64,000 nucleotides of DNA, taken from the NCBI GenBank assembly GCA_935421135.1, contig OW285193.1, positions 7,744,496 to 7,808,495 of the forward strand, given 5' to 3'. Shown one piece after another: positions 29,601-36,977 of this stretch (positions are counted from its first letter, which is position 1; every line of letters begins with the position of its first letter). The position numbers and the translations under genes were made by a program. This DNA comes from Bugulina stolonifera. Taxonomy: Eukaryota; Bryozoa; Gymnolaemata; Cheilostomatida; Bugulidae. The notes beneath the pieces were generated by a model. That model was not told the DNA's origin. It was given only the letters and a program-made list of their open reading frames with translations, and made no database searches.

Positions 29601-32600
29601 TACGGTTCTCTGGATCTTCCTCATCTCATGGTTGTACTAATGGACAACTTCTGAGGCGACACCGCTGTACTAGTACTATGGATATCTTGGCAGTACCTAA
29701 TGCAGTTAGTAGCAGTAGGCCTACTGCTATGCCATTTGTGCAAGCTTAATGTAGTAGGTTATTGAAGGAGCCACTAGAAACATTATGCTGCCAGGTAGAG
29801 GAAGTCAAGAGTCAGACAGGCAGCTAGTAGTGTCCCTATAATATGCTGTGTTAGCATAGACAAATGGCTCAACTAACCAATAACATTAGTCAACTCCATG
29901 TGTTTGACCAGTCTAGCCTGCCTGTCTGGATTCATGACAAACTAGACCCGGCTCTAGTTAAACCTCTATTTTTTGCAAAGGCACTTGGATTTTAGCTTTT
30001 AATCCAGTAGGATCTCCAGTAGGCCTTGCATGTGTACATGGCAAGAAAACCGCAATGGATAAAATATTGGAAACTACTAACTAACTAAAAATATAGCTTC
30101 CAATCAAGTTCATTGACAGTATTATATCAATAATAGTACAACACAACTAGTACTGAACGAATAGTCAATAGAGATTATATGAATGGCTGAAAACATTGAT
30201 TGACAGGTTTGTCATTCCATACGACTAGTAGACAGACGGCAACCACAGTCACAGAAGTCAGTGTTTTACTAATGCACCCACCCAGTTCACTACGAAGATA
30301 TCACATAATGAAAGTTACTGTACAGCTATGTCTGACTGTCAAAGCAAAAATAACAAATCATAATAACAGCATATCCTATAGCTTATTTTATAGCCCAGTG
30401 GTGCTAATAGCATAGCATAATATTAATAATATGGTTGACAAAATGAAACAAATCTATCAATAGACGTTCAGCTAGTCAACTATGAGGAATGTTTTTTTCA
30501 TTCAGTTAAATTACAATGGGTAACATTATGCTGGTACTACGCAGCAATGGTCTCGTCGAAGTAAACTTTTTAAACGAGCAACCCCAAGTTCCTAAGATTA
30601 TTTCACCAAATTAGCCCAAGAATTGACTACAGAAAGTTGACTAAACCCAGCAGATGTTCATTCAGAAATATCAATTAATCAACCAACTTGAAGATAAAAT
30701 TAGTCTACCATCCTCTGTTGATCATAAGACTATTTCCATCAATAATGATATCAAGTGTCAATGAAAATTGTAGAGAATCAATAATTTGTCTCAATATCAA
30801 CTGATGAGACACGAGACCTATCACTCCTAGCAAGATAATGATCATTTAAGCTCTTAAATGTGAACAGCATACTACTACCAACGAAGTCTAAAAGTCTACA
30901 AGAGACAACCATAATATAATACATAACTGCGAGACTGTCATATATGTTGCTTCTAGATATATTTCAGGAGATGGACATCAGTTAGAGATTAATGACTACA
31001 CTGTTGGTCACCATGAAGAAACATAAGAAGGAGCAATATATTGCACCTTAGCATCCTAGATAGAGGAAATTAGACGTTATGATGTTGTCGGTGACCCTCT
31101 TTAAGTAATTATCTAACCTTTCACTGAAGTTGCTACAAATCCCCAGGTGATAACTCGCTACACAACAAGTAAAGACACTGATAACTAGAATAAAAATATG
31201 CCTAAAATGTGTAGAATCAATTTGAAAACATTTCGAATTTATCCTTCTGAAACCATAAATAAGGTAAATGCTGCGAAGCATGAGCTACGACTGCAACTGC
31301 ACGAATCCAACTGCACAAGCTATACCATACATAACAACTGACTGAATTATTAATAACACCAATCTAAACATACTAAAGTGTTTACTAAGAACAACCCTAG
31401 AGGCATATAGCATTAGGAGTTTATAGCAAAAAGAAGTGAAATAAGCTCAAATTATGTCAAAGTAACATCACCACAAGCAGCACAATGGCGTTCACAACAG
31501 ATCAATGACAATTCTGTATTGTAAACCTGTCAAACTAGACATGCAATCTTTAGAGCATAAGGTAGCTCACCACTAATGCATTATAAGCCTACAGTGACAC
31601 TGTATTGACTAATATTTAGACAATACAGATGCAAGACAAGGATTTTCTCGAATTGTAGACCGAGACATACAGACAAAACAACATGTAGGAGTGCAATACA
31701 TGGATAGCTTGTCAGGCTAACCAAATAGTATCTGAACTGAGAAGGACGATATGAAACTATGACCAAACTTGGACCTTCAGGATTTGAACACATACTAATG
31801 TACCTACAACAGAAAACCCATTATCATCAGTCAGGTAGAATAATCATACACTGCATTAGACAAAAGTGCAAAGTGTCATTGGAGAGACATAAATATATTG
31901 GAAAGCACAGCAATCAAACGCTTCCAAATCCTATACTTGATATCATCTTTCCACACACGACTGACATCAAGTAATAAAAGCCCTCGCTAAACTGATAGCC
32001 ACTACTTCCAACTTATAATCAAGCTAGATCAGGATGGTCTCTGTTGAGTAATGAAATTCAGGCGCCTCATCAAACTGTGTAGAAGTTGTTGCAGACAGAA
32101 ACGAAAGCATGATGACAGCTTGAGCAACCATCTGAGCCACAAATACAGTGAGAGATGGTGAGTACTAACTACAGTAGACGCCCTTAGAGTTGGACTAATC
32201 GAGATCTGCAATATCACCCTGAGTGTATCAATTAACATGTTTTACAGTAATTGGTGCCATAAGGCCTGCTCCCCACTTACCAAGAAACGAGGTATCTAGC
32301 TTATGCAGCACCTCAACAGTGGTAGCCTATACAACAGAACTAAATAAATGCGAATTAAATCGAATGATGGTTAAATGTAGGGAAAAATCAGGCTGAAACC
32401 CACATGCTATCAATCATTAGAAACCAACGAAGTCACCTTAGGTTGATAAGTGGCATAACCAACATCGATGCTAATATAAATATCTGCACTACAAAATTCA
32501 ATGGGGAATATTAAGAGCCAGTTCTGTGATTACCATAGATATTGCATGTTATAACATCACCCTAAATATCAGTTTTTGCAAATTCTATTGCTGTTTAGGC

Positions 32601-35600
32601 CTACTACACCTACAATAAGCGAACTATCAAAGCTGTTCAACTATAGCTCATCAAGTAGATCAGAGTTTAATCATTCAGTCAGAGTCACTACATGTAGATT
32701 TGTCAGCCTCAGGATAAGTAAGAATCATAACGAAACAGACATGAAATGTCACAATAAATGAGTATTTGTCACAATAATGAGGACTTAAAATAAAAATTGT
32801 GAAGGGTCAGAGGCATATTTATATAGCCTAGACAGTTAATAGAAAAAATTGCTCACCGTCAGACGGTCAAAGGAGAGTACCAAACAGTGCAGTCACCGTG
32901 CAGGTTTAGCCGCCAGTTAGAGCTGGTAGCTTAGAGAAAATTAAAAGTCTCTAGGTTAGTGACAACGGAACGTAAAAATTTATCAAAATAAAAGCTACAC
33001 TTCACCAACTGCTACACCTAACAACTTAGCTGACCTTACACTCTACAGAGGTCAAGAGGAGTAATCAGTAGTATCAGTCGGGAGGGATAATTAGTCACTG
33101 TCAGCCAATATCGAATATAACATTAACATTAAATATAATATAAATAGAATAGATTATCTAGTGATTTAGCATTTCAGTTATCTTGTAATATTTTACAATA
33201 TATATTAATATAAATACTCTTGAATTTTATTTCTATTTATTATTCTTGTAAAAAATAAATATAATTATAATAATAATAATAATAATTTAGATACCTCTGA
33301 TAGGAGACTAGAAGCCAGCAATTTCAACTGCGACAAGAAGTTAAGAAGCTCAGGGAGGAAAATACCTCAATACAATACCGTGTGAGAAATATGGAGATAC
33401 AAGAGAAAGAAGGGTCGGGGGAATGGAAACAAATGAAACAAGTTCAACAGAAGAGAGAGACAGAATGCTAAAAATGTTCCTGTCCAACACTAGATCTGTT
33501 AAAGGTAAATCCACAGAACTACAGATTCTCACCACGGAGTCTGATATTATATGTCTCACTGAAACACATCTAGATGATACTATACCCAGCAGTAATGTCC
33601 TACCAATTGAGAACAGAACAGTGTTCCGCCGAGATCGTAGCATCCATGGTGGTGGAGTTATGATTGCTGTGTGGGACCAATTAAATCCGAAATTAGTAGA
33701 CCTTAGTAAGTACACAGAAGAAGTGATAGCAATAAAAATCCGACCGCAAACAGTCATCTGCTGTTACTACAGACCCCACGTACATCTTCCAAACACAGAT
33801 GTCATAGATGACATCTTAGAGTATCTGCAGAAGGAGTACCAGGGACACACAATATTGTTTGTTGGAGACATGAACTTTCCAGGTATTGACTGGAACAAAG
33901 GAGAAGTGAAGCCGTCAGCCACAAACAGGAGGATACATCAAGACTTTCTTAATGTGTTGCATAGTCATGGGATGACACAACTAATCACTGGATCAACACA
34001 TGTTCTTGGTAACACACTAGACCTAATCTGCACCAATCAACCACGAGCCATATATGATACTGAAATCATAACCCCAGGTCTTAGTGATCACTCATTAATT
34101 ATCACTTATCTTAGAAACCCAACCATAAATTTCTCAAACCAACCACGTACCCTCAAGTTGTACAGGAAAGCCAACCAAAAAGCGTTCCAGGAGGATATGC
34201 AAAGGACTTTAGATGCTTTAGCAGAAATGAATGACCCAGAAAAAATGTGGCAGCTCTTTACCAAAAACCTGAAGCGAAGCATAGATCAACACGTTCCAAC
34301 GAAGCAAGTGAAACAAAGGCACCCTTCTGTTCCAGAGTGGTTCAATAAAAGAGCTGTAAAAATAAGAGAAAGAATTAGAAAATCGCATAAAAAGTTGAAA
34401 CTCAGCTTTGATGATTTTGATCACGAACAGTATAGACAACTGAGGAGAAATGGCAAGAAGGAATTAGAGGAGATTCGCAAAACCTTTTATACAGACAGAA
34501 TATATCGCCCATTGAAGAGAGGAAATTCAAAACCTTTCTTTAAGCTACTCAGGGCTGATAAAAACAAAAAACCAGTGCAAGTAGTTTTAAGAGACAAGGA
34601 AGATAATCTGACAGGGGATCCTGAACAATGTGCTGAGTTGCTTAACACTTTCTTTCAGAGCCAGTTCCAGGTAGGTTACATGGCAGGAGACTTTTCCAGG
34701 GTTGAAATTGATGTACAAGATTCCATTGATGTCTCAATAGAGGGGGTCGCCAAACTGATCCGTGAGTTACCGAATGGAAAATCACCTGGGCCAGATGATC
34801 TGAGAAAACCTGACATGCTCATTGACCTAGAGGGTACTGCAAAATGTCTGACAATGATCTACAAAAGTTCTTTGGATACTGGTAGGCTGCCTAAACAATG
34901 GAAATCAGCAAATGTAACACCAATACACAAAGGCGGCGACACCGAGTCCCCAAACAACTTCAGACCCATATCTTTAACAAGTATTCCATGCAAAATGATG
35001 GAACACATTGTGCTGCACCATCTGAATGAAGTATTAGACAGTGTACTTCATCATCGACAACATGGCTTCAGAAGAGGGCTGTCATGCCAGACACAATTGT
35101 GTGCTACCTATCATGACCTGGCAAAGGCAGCAAATGAAGGTCACACTACACACGCCATAGTAATGGACTTCAAAAAGGCTTTCGACAAGGTACCACATTT
35201 AATGTTACTTCAAAAACTAAAACAAATACCAGGGATAAATGGATACCTTTTAAACTGGATACATGATTTTCTCTCTGACAGACAGCAATCCGTTGTGCTC
35301 AAAGGAACTAACTCACAAAAGTGCACAGTAACCTCAGGAGTGCCACAGGGTTCTGTACTTGGACCAACTTTGTTTTTGTGCTATATTAATGACCTTCCAG
35401 ACCTGCTGTCATGTAAAGTTAGCCTTTATGCTGATGACACTCTACTTTACCAAACTGTAAATACAAATGAGGACGCAAAAATGTTCCAAAATAACATCAA
35501 CGCTGTACACGAGTGGTCTACAAAATGGAAAATGCCATTCAATGAAAAGAAATGCCTAGCTATAAACTTTGGAAGAGTAACACCCATACCTCAATACAAA

Positions 35601-36725
35601 TTAGGCACTGCATGTCTTGAATGGACAGAAACCGTCAAATACCTAGGAGTAACAATTCAATCGGATCTTAAGTTTAATCAGCATATACACGAGAAATGCA
35701 CAAAGTCTCGTAAAATACTTGGAGGAATCAAACATTTAATGTACCATGCTCCAAAAGAGGCCAAGCTACTGGCTTACACAAGTATATGCAGACCTATACT
35801 TGAGTATGCAGATGTAGTCTGGGACCCTTCAACTAAGAACAAGATCCGTGATATAGAACTCATCCAGAACAGTGCCATACGATTTATAGCAAACCTAAGG
35901 GGGCGTACTGACAGTGTATCAGAGGCGAGAGATCAGTTAGAGATCCGGACCCTTAAAAATAGAAGAAAAAACCATCGCCTGTGTCTACTGACCAGGATTC
36001 TTCAGAATGAAGAACAACATTCCACTCTATCCAGAGCATATGATGATATTGTGGGTGACAGAGAGATGGTAACAATGACCACTAGAGCAGCTGCCAGAGG
36101 AGAGCCAACCTCAATATCAGCCAAAAAATGCATTTACCACTCTAGTTTCCTGCCACGAACAATTCGTGAGATAAGATGAGAAACCAACTTCCAATCCTAA
36201 ACAGTGATATACTGTAAATATTGCAGACCCCCTTGTCCAAAAAATAGTTAAAACTAGAGGCTCCCTTATAGATTTGCATGAAATTGATGGTGGAGTCCTA
36301 CCTCATCTGAGGTAAATTCTGAGGTAAAAACCTCTGATACGAGCGATAGAATAAGTTATTGAATTGTAAAATTAAAACAAGAATGGATTAGGCTTTTAGA
36401 ATCAGAAGACAGCAATTCAATAAAAAACAAAATTTTTTATAATATAAAATATAAATTATATTAAAATTTAAATATGATAATAATTAATAAAATAAATAAG
36501 ATAATAACTCTCAAAAGAAAATCACCCAATCTGAAACACAAACACCAAGCCAGTATGAGTATGTGGTCTAGCAGCCGTAGCATATTCATAATCCAATTAT
36601 TTACCAGCACAGTAATTTTGATTTTATGTAACAAATACATTGGCATTACATATAGCTTGATTCCAAGTTTTACCTGAATTTATTGTCACCTGATCCTGAC
36701 AACTGTCACTGTATTTTTCTTCCAT
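2448..36725 (-). CDS. MAP7-like: MAP7/ensconsin-family microtubule-associated protein (22 exons)
   Basis: Cytoskeletal protein: in known MAP7 family members the N-terminal coiled coil binds the microtubule lattice and the C-terminal MAP7 domain binds the kinesin-1 stalk. I joined 22 exons with GT-AG borders; all phases agree and the total is 5601 nt, about 1866 residues. Order: short acidic N-terminus (1-174), first part of the charged coil (175-252), a 478-residue insert from one exon (253-730), the second part of the coil and the diagnostic SFGFGSSAPRFED segment (731-805), a Ser/Thr/Pro/Lys linker (806-1350), the Glu/Arg/Lys-rich MAP7 domain (1351-1495, ending KKKLEMIMKRV), then an Asn/Ser-rich acidic tail. 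The MAP7 domain ending closely resembles the KKRLEEIMKR ending of vertebrate members. It is longer than human MAP7 (about 750 residues) because of the insert and linker. The gene is head to head with WDCP. The exon chain is inferred, not cDNA-proven; family assignment is strong. Confidence 0.85.
2667..5318 (-). other. MAP7-like intron 21
   Basis: 2.65 kb intron with no convincing exon. It holds a strong 14-bp-arm inverted repeat at 4959-4995. Confidence 0.65.
4959..4995. repeat. Perfect inverted repeat, 14-bp arms
   Basis: TAATATACCTACAT and its reverse complement separated by 9 bases; in MAP7-like intron 21. Confidence 0.7.
5319..5511 (-). CDS. MAP7-like: MAP7-like exon 21
   Basis: Encodes AGMTEEKQGVFEEVLTLSNE and on to TSHDQ; acidic and polar. 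Acceptor ATACAG, donor CAG/GTAGCT, phase 0 out. Confidence 0.75.
5796..6279 (-). CDS. MAP7-like: MAP7-like exon 20
   Basis: Asn/Ser/Asp-rich acidic tail (SILNDLVAKVSADRSEDN onward). Two acceptors keep phase (starts 6279 and 6258), adding or removing seven residues. Its SILNDLVA echoes SLLNNLMG of exon 19. Donor AG/GTGAGT. Confidence 0.78.
6683..6941 (-). CDS. MAP7-like: MAP7-like exon 19, MAP7 domain end
   Basis: Begins KLEMIMKRVKTSSPTPDRSQ, the conserved end of the MAP7 domain. It continues Ser/Thr-rich to SSSLLNNLMG. Donor G/GTGAGT. Confidence 0.88.
7220..7405 (-). CDS. MAP7-like: MAP7-like exon 18, second half of MAP7 domain
   Basis: Encodes ERLQKAIEEEEKRRKEEAER to KEEQEKLERKK; continuous coiled coil with exon 17. 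Symmetric phase 0, donor AAG/GTAAGT. Confidence 0.9.
7612..7821 (-). CDS. MAP7-like: MAP7-like exon 17, first half of MAP7 domain
   Basis: Encodes EEYKAKLAEKRREAREKAEK and 45 further charged helical residues to ARELEQ. This matches the start of the kinesin-recruiting MAP7 domain. Symmetric phase 0, donor CAG/GTAAGT. Open reading frames on the other strand here are shadows of this repetitive codon use. Confidence 0.9.
8119..8354 (-). CDS. MAP7-like: MAP7-like exon 16
   Basis: Thr/Ser/Pro-rich (TSSTKEAPAGTPTTPSTASP), ending KKSAK directly before the MAP7 domain. Acceptor GTTTTAG, donor AAG/GTAGGA. Confidence 0.8.
8584..8878 (-). CDS. MAP7-like: MAP7-like exon 15
   Basis: Encodes ARSVGNISKAHLTTKKEGES and a long Lys/Ser/Pro/Ala linker. 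Acceptor TCACAG, donor A/GTGAGT. Confidence 0.82.
9432..9491 (-). CDS. MAP7-like: MAP7-like exon 14
   Basis: A 60-bp microexon-like symmetric exon (SLYTSSPSASQASKATAMRK). Acceptor TTACAG, donor AAG/GTTTGT. Its last ten codons resemble the end of exon 13 (QKAAKADAMSK), hinting at exon duplication. Confidence 0.7.
9719..9856 (-). CDS. MAP7-like: MAP7-like exon 13
   Basis: Phase 0 at both ends, 46 codons (SSLKTRSSSATRTAKP to KADAMSK). Lys/Ser-rich linker. Frame is kept if skipped. Confidence 0.8.
10073..10212 (-). CDS. MAP7-like: MAP7-like exon 12
   Basis: Encodes AAIGSTPTRKPLTSNTADRK and on to DSDSGPK. The acceptor is TATAG, with an in-frame TAG alternative 3 bp later (start 10209). Donor AAG/GTAACG. 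Confidence 0.75.
10982..11158 (-). CDS. MAP7-like: MAP7-like exon 11
   Basis: Encodes SQMNLSTISKSRPISRAPTD and onward to SLSRPHKS. Two in-phase donors exist (GTACGC at the chosen end; GTAGAG further inside); the first has G at +5. Confidence 0.65.
11393..11527 (-). CDS. MAP7-like: MAP7-like exon 10
   Basis: Encodes ELPESIKKSVARLSAARATP and SERSKKQDTS. Acceptor TTGCAG is followed 3 bp later by another CAG, so NAGNAG-type variation is possible. Donor G/GTTAGT. Confidence 0.75.
12757..12996 (-). CDS. MAP7-like: MAP7-like exon 9
   Basis: Encodes QGQRRKPRISFSPVP and a long Ser/Arg linker. A second acceptor 8 bp downstream (start 12988) is out of phase with exon 8, so 12996 was chosen. Confidence 0.75.
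13588..13800 (-). CDS. MAP7-like: MAP7-like exon 8
   Basis: Ser/Thr/Pro/Arg-rich linker (SPRPGSSTPGEVSSPRTTN, SASSRHRRISAGTVSS). Acceptor GTTTAG and donor GTT/GTAAGT. Confidence 0.8.
15696..15921 (-). CDS. MAP7-like: MAP7-like exon 7, end of N-terminal coil and signature segment
   Basis: Encodes ERRRNFLKKRMERANRADLE, then SFGFGSSAPRFEDI and SMSQLNL...RKSTAASG. These resemble the post-coil segments of animal MAP7 and ensconsin. Phase 0 in, 1 out; donor G/GTAATA. Confidence 0.88.
17478..18911 (-). CDS. MAP7-like: MAP7-like exon 6, 478-codon symmetric insert
   Basis: A 1434-bp exon, phase 0 at both ends (acceptor CTCAACAG, donor CTG/GTAAAA). It is predicted disordered apart from short helices (LTERERLSKLEFEEFERYC near the start, KREDRIQKALL at the end). 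It contains two TPEYTL copies 10 residues apart and one SRIP in a Ser/Pro/basic context (18642-18653), a possible EB-type SxIP site. It falls between the two halves of the conserved coil, so it may be a cassette exon. Confidence 0.8.
20102..20144 (+). repeat. 25-bp-period direct duplication
   Basis: CCTTGTACAACCCCAAGA occurs twice, at 20102 and 20127, in MAP7-like intron 5. Confidence 0.7.
20478..20708. mobile_element. 231-bp MITE with TA target duplication
   Basis: Imperfect terminal inverted repeats of about 70 bp: left 20478-20548, right 20639-20708 (about 75-80% identity by eye). Matching blocks include GATTTTATGG-TAATTTGGAGT. The ends are GCTT...AAGC flanked by TA on both sides, as for Tc1/mariner-derived elements. 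No coding capacity. It lies in MAP7-like intron 5. Confidence 0.7.
21481..21605 (-). CDS. MAP7-like: MAP7-like exon 5, N-terminal coiled coil
   Basis: After a T-rich acceptor it encodes AEELRLKQQEIRKKRLEDLK and then EERRKRREQEEE (residues 211-252), ending in phase 0 at GTGAGT. Both exon 6 and exon 7 start in phase 0, so it can splice to either. Confidence 0.85.
21648..21667 (+). repeat. ATT microsatellite
   Basis: Seven near-perfect ATT units in MAP7-like intron 4, close to exon 5. Confidence 0.8.
24933..24968 (+). repeat. 18-bp tandem pair
   Basis: AGCTTCCAGATAGTCCAT followed by AGCTTCCAAACAGTCCAT. Confidence 0.65.
25574..25681 (-). CDS. MAP7-like: MAP7-like exon 4, start of N-terminal coiled coil
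   Basis: Encodes SLSRKEREEKVRETREKLEK and continues as charged helix to LLEVQKT, residues about 175-210. This is the beginning of the microtubule-binding coil typical of the family. Donor G/GTACGG is weak but in phase. Confidence 0.85.
25986..26129 (-). CDS. MAP7-like: MAP7-like exon 3
   Basis: Acceptor CACAG and donor G/GTGAGT. Encodes a Ser/Arg-rich segment (SRSTSRATSNKRSSSVD) leading into the first coil. Phases 2-in and 1-out match its neighbours. Confidence 0.8.
26975..27301 (-). CDS. MAP7-like: MAP7-like exon 2
   Basis: Starts GC-ATG after a TAG acceptor and encodes MSSGDQAELAGTIHNK through SERKSREG; low-complexity acidic and polar. Donor G/GTAAGA. The ATG at 27299 is an alternative start if exon 1 is non-coding. 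Confidence 0.75.
27760..27793. repeat. Dispersed 34-bp repeat, copy 2
   Basis: Same orientation as copy 1, in MAP7-like intron 1. Flanks do not match beyond the core. Confidence 0.65.
33293..33302 (+). repeat. 5' target-site duplication of the LINE
   Basis: ACCTCTGATA, identical to 36330-36339; the flanking bases outside differ, giving an exact 10-bp duplication. Confidence 0.75.
33304..33471 (+). pseudogene. Truncated LINE ORF1, C-terminal end
   Basis: Open frame from the first bases of the insertion to a TAA at 33469-33471. It encodes 55 residues including RQEVKKLREENTSIQYRVRN, a coiled-coil-like stretch as in LINE ORF1 proteins. The upstream stop is created by the junction with the target duplication, so the frame was open in the intact element. 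It overlaps ORF2 by 49 bp. Confidence 0.65.
33423..36179 (+). CDS. LINE ORF2: endonuclease and reverse transcriptase
   Basis: 918 residues, complete, ending TGA. The endonuclease/exonuclease/phosphatase domain spans residues about 10-230: SNTRS, TETHLD, VGDMNFPGIDW near 147 and SDHSLI near 221, covering the catalytic Asn, Glu, Asp and His positions. Reverse transcriptase spans about 440-720: LPNGKSPGPDDL near 448, FRPISLTSI near 513, MDFKKAFDKVPH near 580, GVPQGSVLGPTLF near 638 and the catalytic YADDTLLY near 668. The C-terminus carries the WDPSTKNKIRDIELIQNSAIR thumb-like segment usual in CR1/Jockey-group elements. No RNase H was seen. The start ATG overlaps the end of ORF1 by 49 bp in the -1 frame; the frame is open up to 33345 but has no earlier ATG. 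Confidence 0.92.
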   Translation: METNETSSTEERDRMLKMFLSNTRSVKGKSTELQILTTESDIICLTETHLDDTIPSSNVLPIENRTVFRRDRSIHGGGVMIAVWDQLNPKLVDLSKYTEEVIAIKIRPQTVICCYYRPHVHLPNTDVIDDILEYLQKEYQGHTILFVGDMNFPGIDWNKGEVKPSATNRRIHQDFLNVLHSHGMTQLITGSTHVLGNTLDLICTNQPRAIYDTEIITPGLSDHSLIITYLRNPTINFSNQPRTLKLYRKANQKAFQEDMQRTLDALAEMNDPEKMWQLFTKNLKRSIDQHVPTKQVKQRHPSVPEWFNKRAVKIRERIRKSHKKLKLSFDDFDHEQYRQLRRNGKKELEEIRKTFYTDRIYRPLKRGNSKPFFKLLRADKNKKPVQVVLRDKEDNLTGDPEQCAELLNTFFQSQFQVGYMAGDFSRVEIDVQDSIDVSIEGVAKLIRELPNGKSPGPDDLRKPDMLIDLEGTAKCLTMIYKSSLDTGRLPKQWKSANVTPIHKGGDTESPNNFRPISLTSIPCKMMEHIVLHHLNEVLDSVLHHRQHGFRRGLSCQTQLCATYHDLAKAANEGHTTHAIVMDFKKAFDKVPHLMLLQKLKQIPGINGYLLNWIHDFLSDRQQSVVLKGTNSQKCTVTSGVPQGSVLGPTLFLCYINDLPDLLSCKVSLYADDTLLYQTVNTNEDAKMFQNNINAVHEWSTKWKMPFNEKKCLAINFGRVTPIPQYKLGTACLEWTETVKYLGVTIQSDLKFNQHIHEKCTKSRKILGGIKHLMYHAPKEAKLLAYTSICRPILEYADVVWDPSTKNKIRDIELIQNSAIRFIANLRGRTDSVSEARDQLEIRTLKNRRKNHRLCLLTRILQNEEQHSTLSRAYDDIVGDREMVTMTTRAAARGEPTSISAKKCIYHSSFLPRTIREIR
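36306..36329 (+). repeat. LINE 3' tail, two 12-bp units
   Basis: TCTGAGGTAAAT followed by TCTGAGGTAAAA. Tandem short 3' repeats instead of poly(A) are typical of CR1/L2-type elements. Confidence 0.7.
36330..36339 (+). repeat. 3' target-site duplication of the LINE
   Basis: ACCTCTGATA directly after the last tail unit; pairs with 33293-33302. Confidence 0.75.
36674..36725 (-). CDS. MAP7-like: MAP7-like exon 1 (start codon)
   Basis: Encodes MEEKYSDSCQDQVTINS plus one base. The ATG context has A at -3 and G at +4. The donor is G/GTAAAA, leaving one base that fits the two-base start of exon 2. Chosen because the phase fits, and because it faces WDCP exon 1 across a short CRE-bearing gap. There is no homology support for this peptide, so translation could instead begin at the in-frame ATG in exon 2. 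Confidence 0.6.
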
Positions 36726-36922
36726 CCTGAAACAACATGACGTCATTCTACCGCTCTTGCGCTCCGGAGGTAAATTTGCAACACGCAGTTGGAAGAAAAG
36801 TTATTTTCGCTTTAATTGTAAAGTTATTAGATATTAGTTTGATGGTCAACTGACAACACTGGTTCACCTCACTCTCAACAACCCAACTAAGTTCTCCGCG
36901 GCAACCAGTATCTGCATCAAGT
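36726..36922. promoter_or_regulatory. Putative bidirectional promoter between MAP7-like and WDCP
   Basis: Only 197 bp separate the two divergent start codons. The segment is richer in CpG than its surroundings. It has a perfect CRE at 36738-36745, a CTCCGGAG palindrome containing an ETS-like CCGGA core at 36762-36769, and CCGCGG near 36896. No clear TATA box. Transcription starts are not visible. Confidence 0.6.
36738..36745. promoter_or_regulatory. CRE palindrome TGACGTCA
   Basis: Perfect 8-bp consensus for CREB/ATF dimers, 12 bp upstream of the MAP7-like ATG and about 180 bp upstream of the WDCP ATG. It reads the same in both directions, as expected for a shared promoter. Function is inferred. 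Confidence 0.6.
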
Positions 36923-36977
36923 ATGGATCTGGGAAATGTTGTCCTACGCAGGAGCTCAATAAACTCTCTCTTCAAGG
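36923..36977 (+). CDS. WDCP: WDCP exon 1
   Basis: ATG with A at -3 and G at +4. Encodes MDLGNVVLRRSSINSLFK, closely like the vertebrate N-terminus. Donor G/GTAGGC. Confidence 0.88.

Larger units (their letters stand above)
33303..36329 (+). mobile_element. Non-LTR retrotransposon (CR1/Jockey-like), 5'-truncated
   Basis: 3027-bp insertion, antisense within MAP7-like intron 1. It contains the end of ORF1, an intact ORF2 with APE-type endonuclease and reverse transcriptase, a 150-bp 3' UTR and two 12-bp tail units ending exactly at 36329. The 10-bp sequence ACCTCTGATA flanks both ends. The absence of stops or frameshifts in 918 codons points to a recent insertion. Clade placement is from motif style only. 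Confidence 0.88.
27302..36673 (-). other. MAP7-like intron 1
   Basis: 9.4-kb first intron if exon 1 is right. It carries the non-LTR element at 33303-36329, antisense to the gene, and one copy of the 34-bp dispersed repeat at 27760-27793. The rest (27794-33290) shows no exon or element I can support. 33100-33290 is very AT-rich with a TAA microsatellite, directly at the LINE insertion point. Confidence 0.55.

Noticed and set aside
33350..33757. 135-codon minus-strand frame
   Set aside because: Antisense to the LINE endonuclease domain; no domain of its own.
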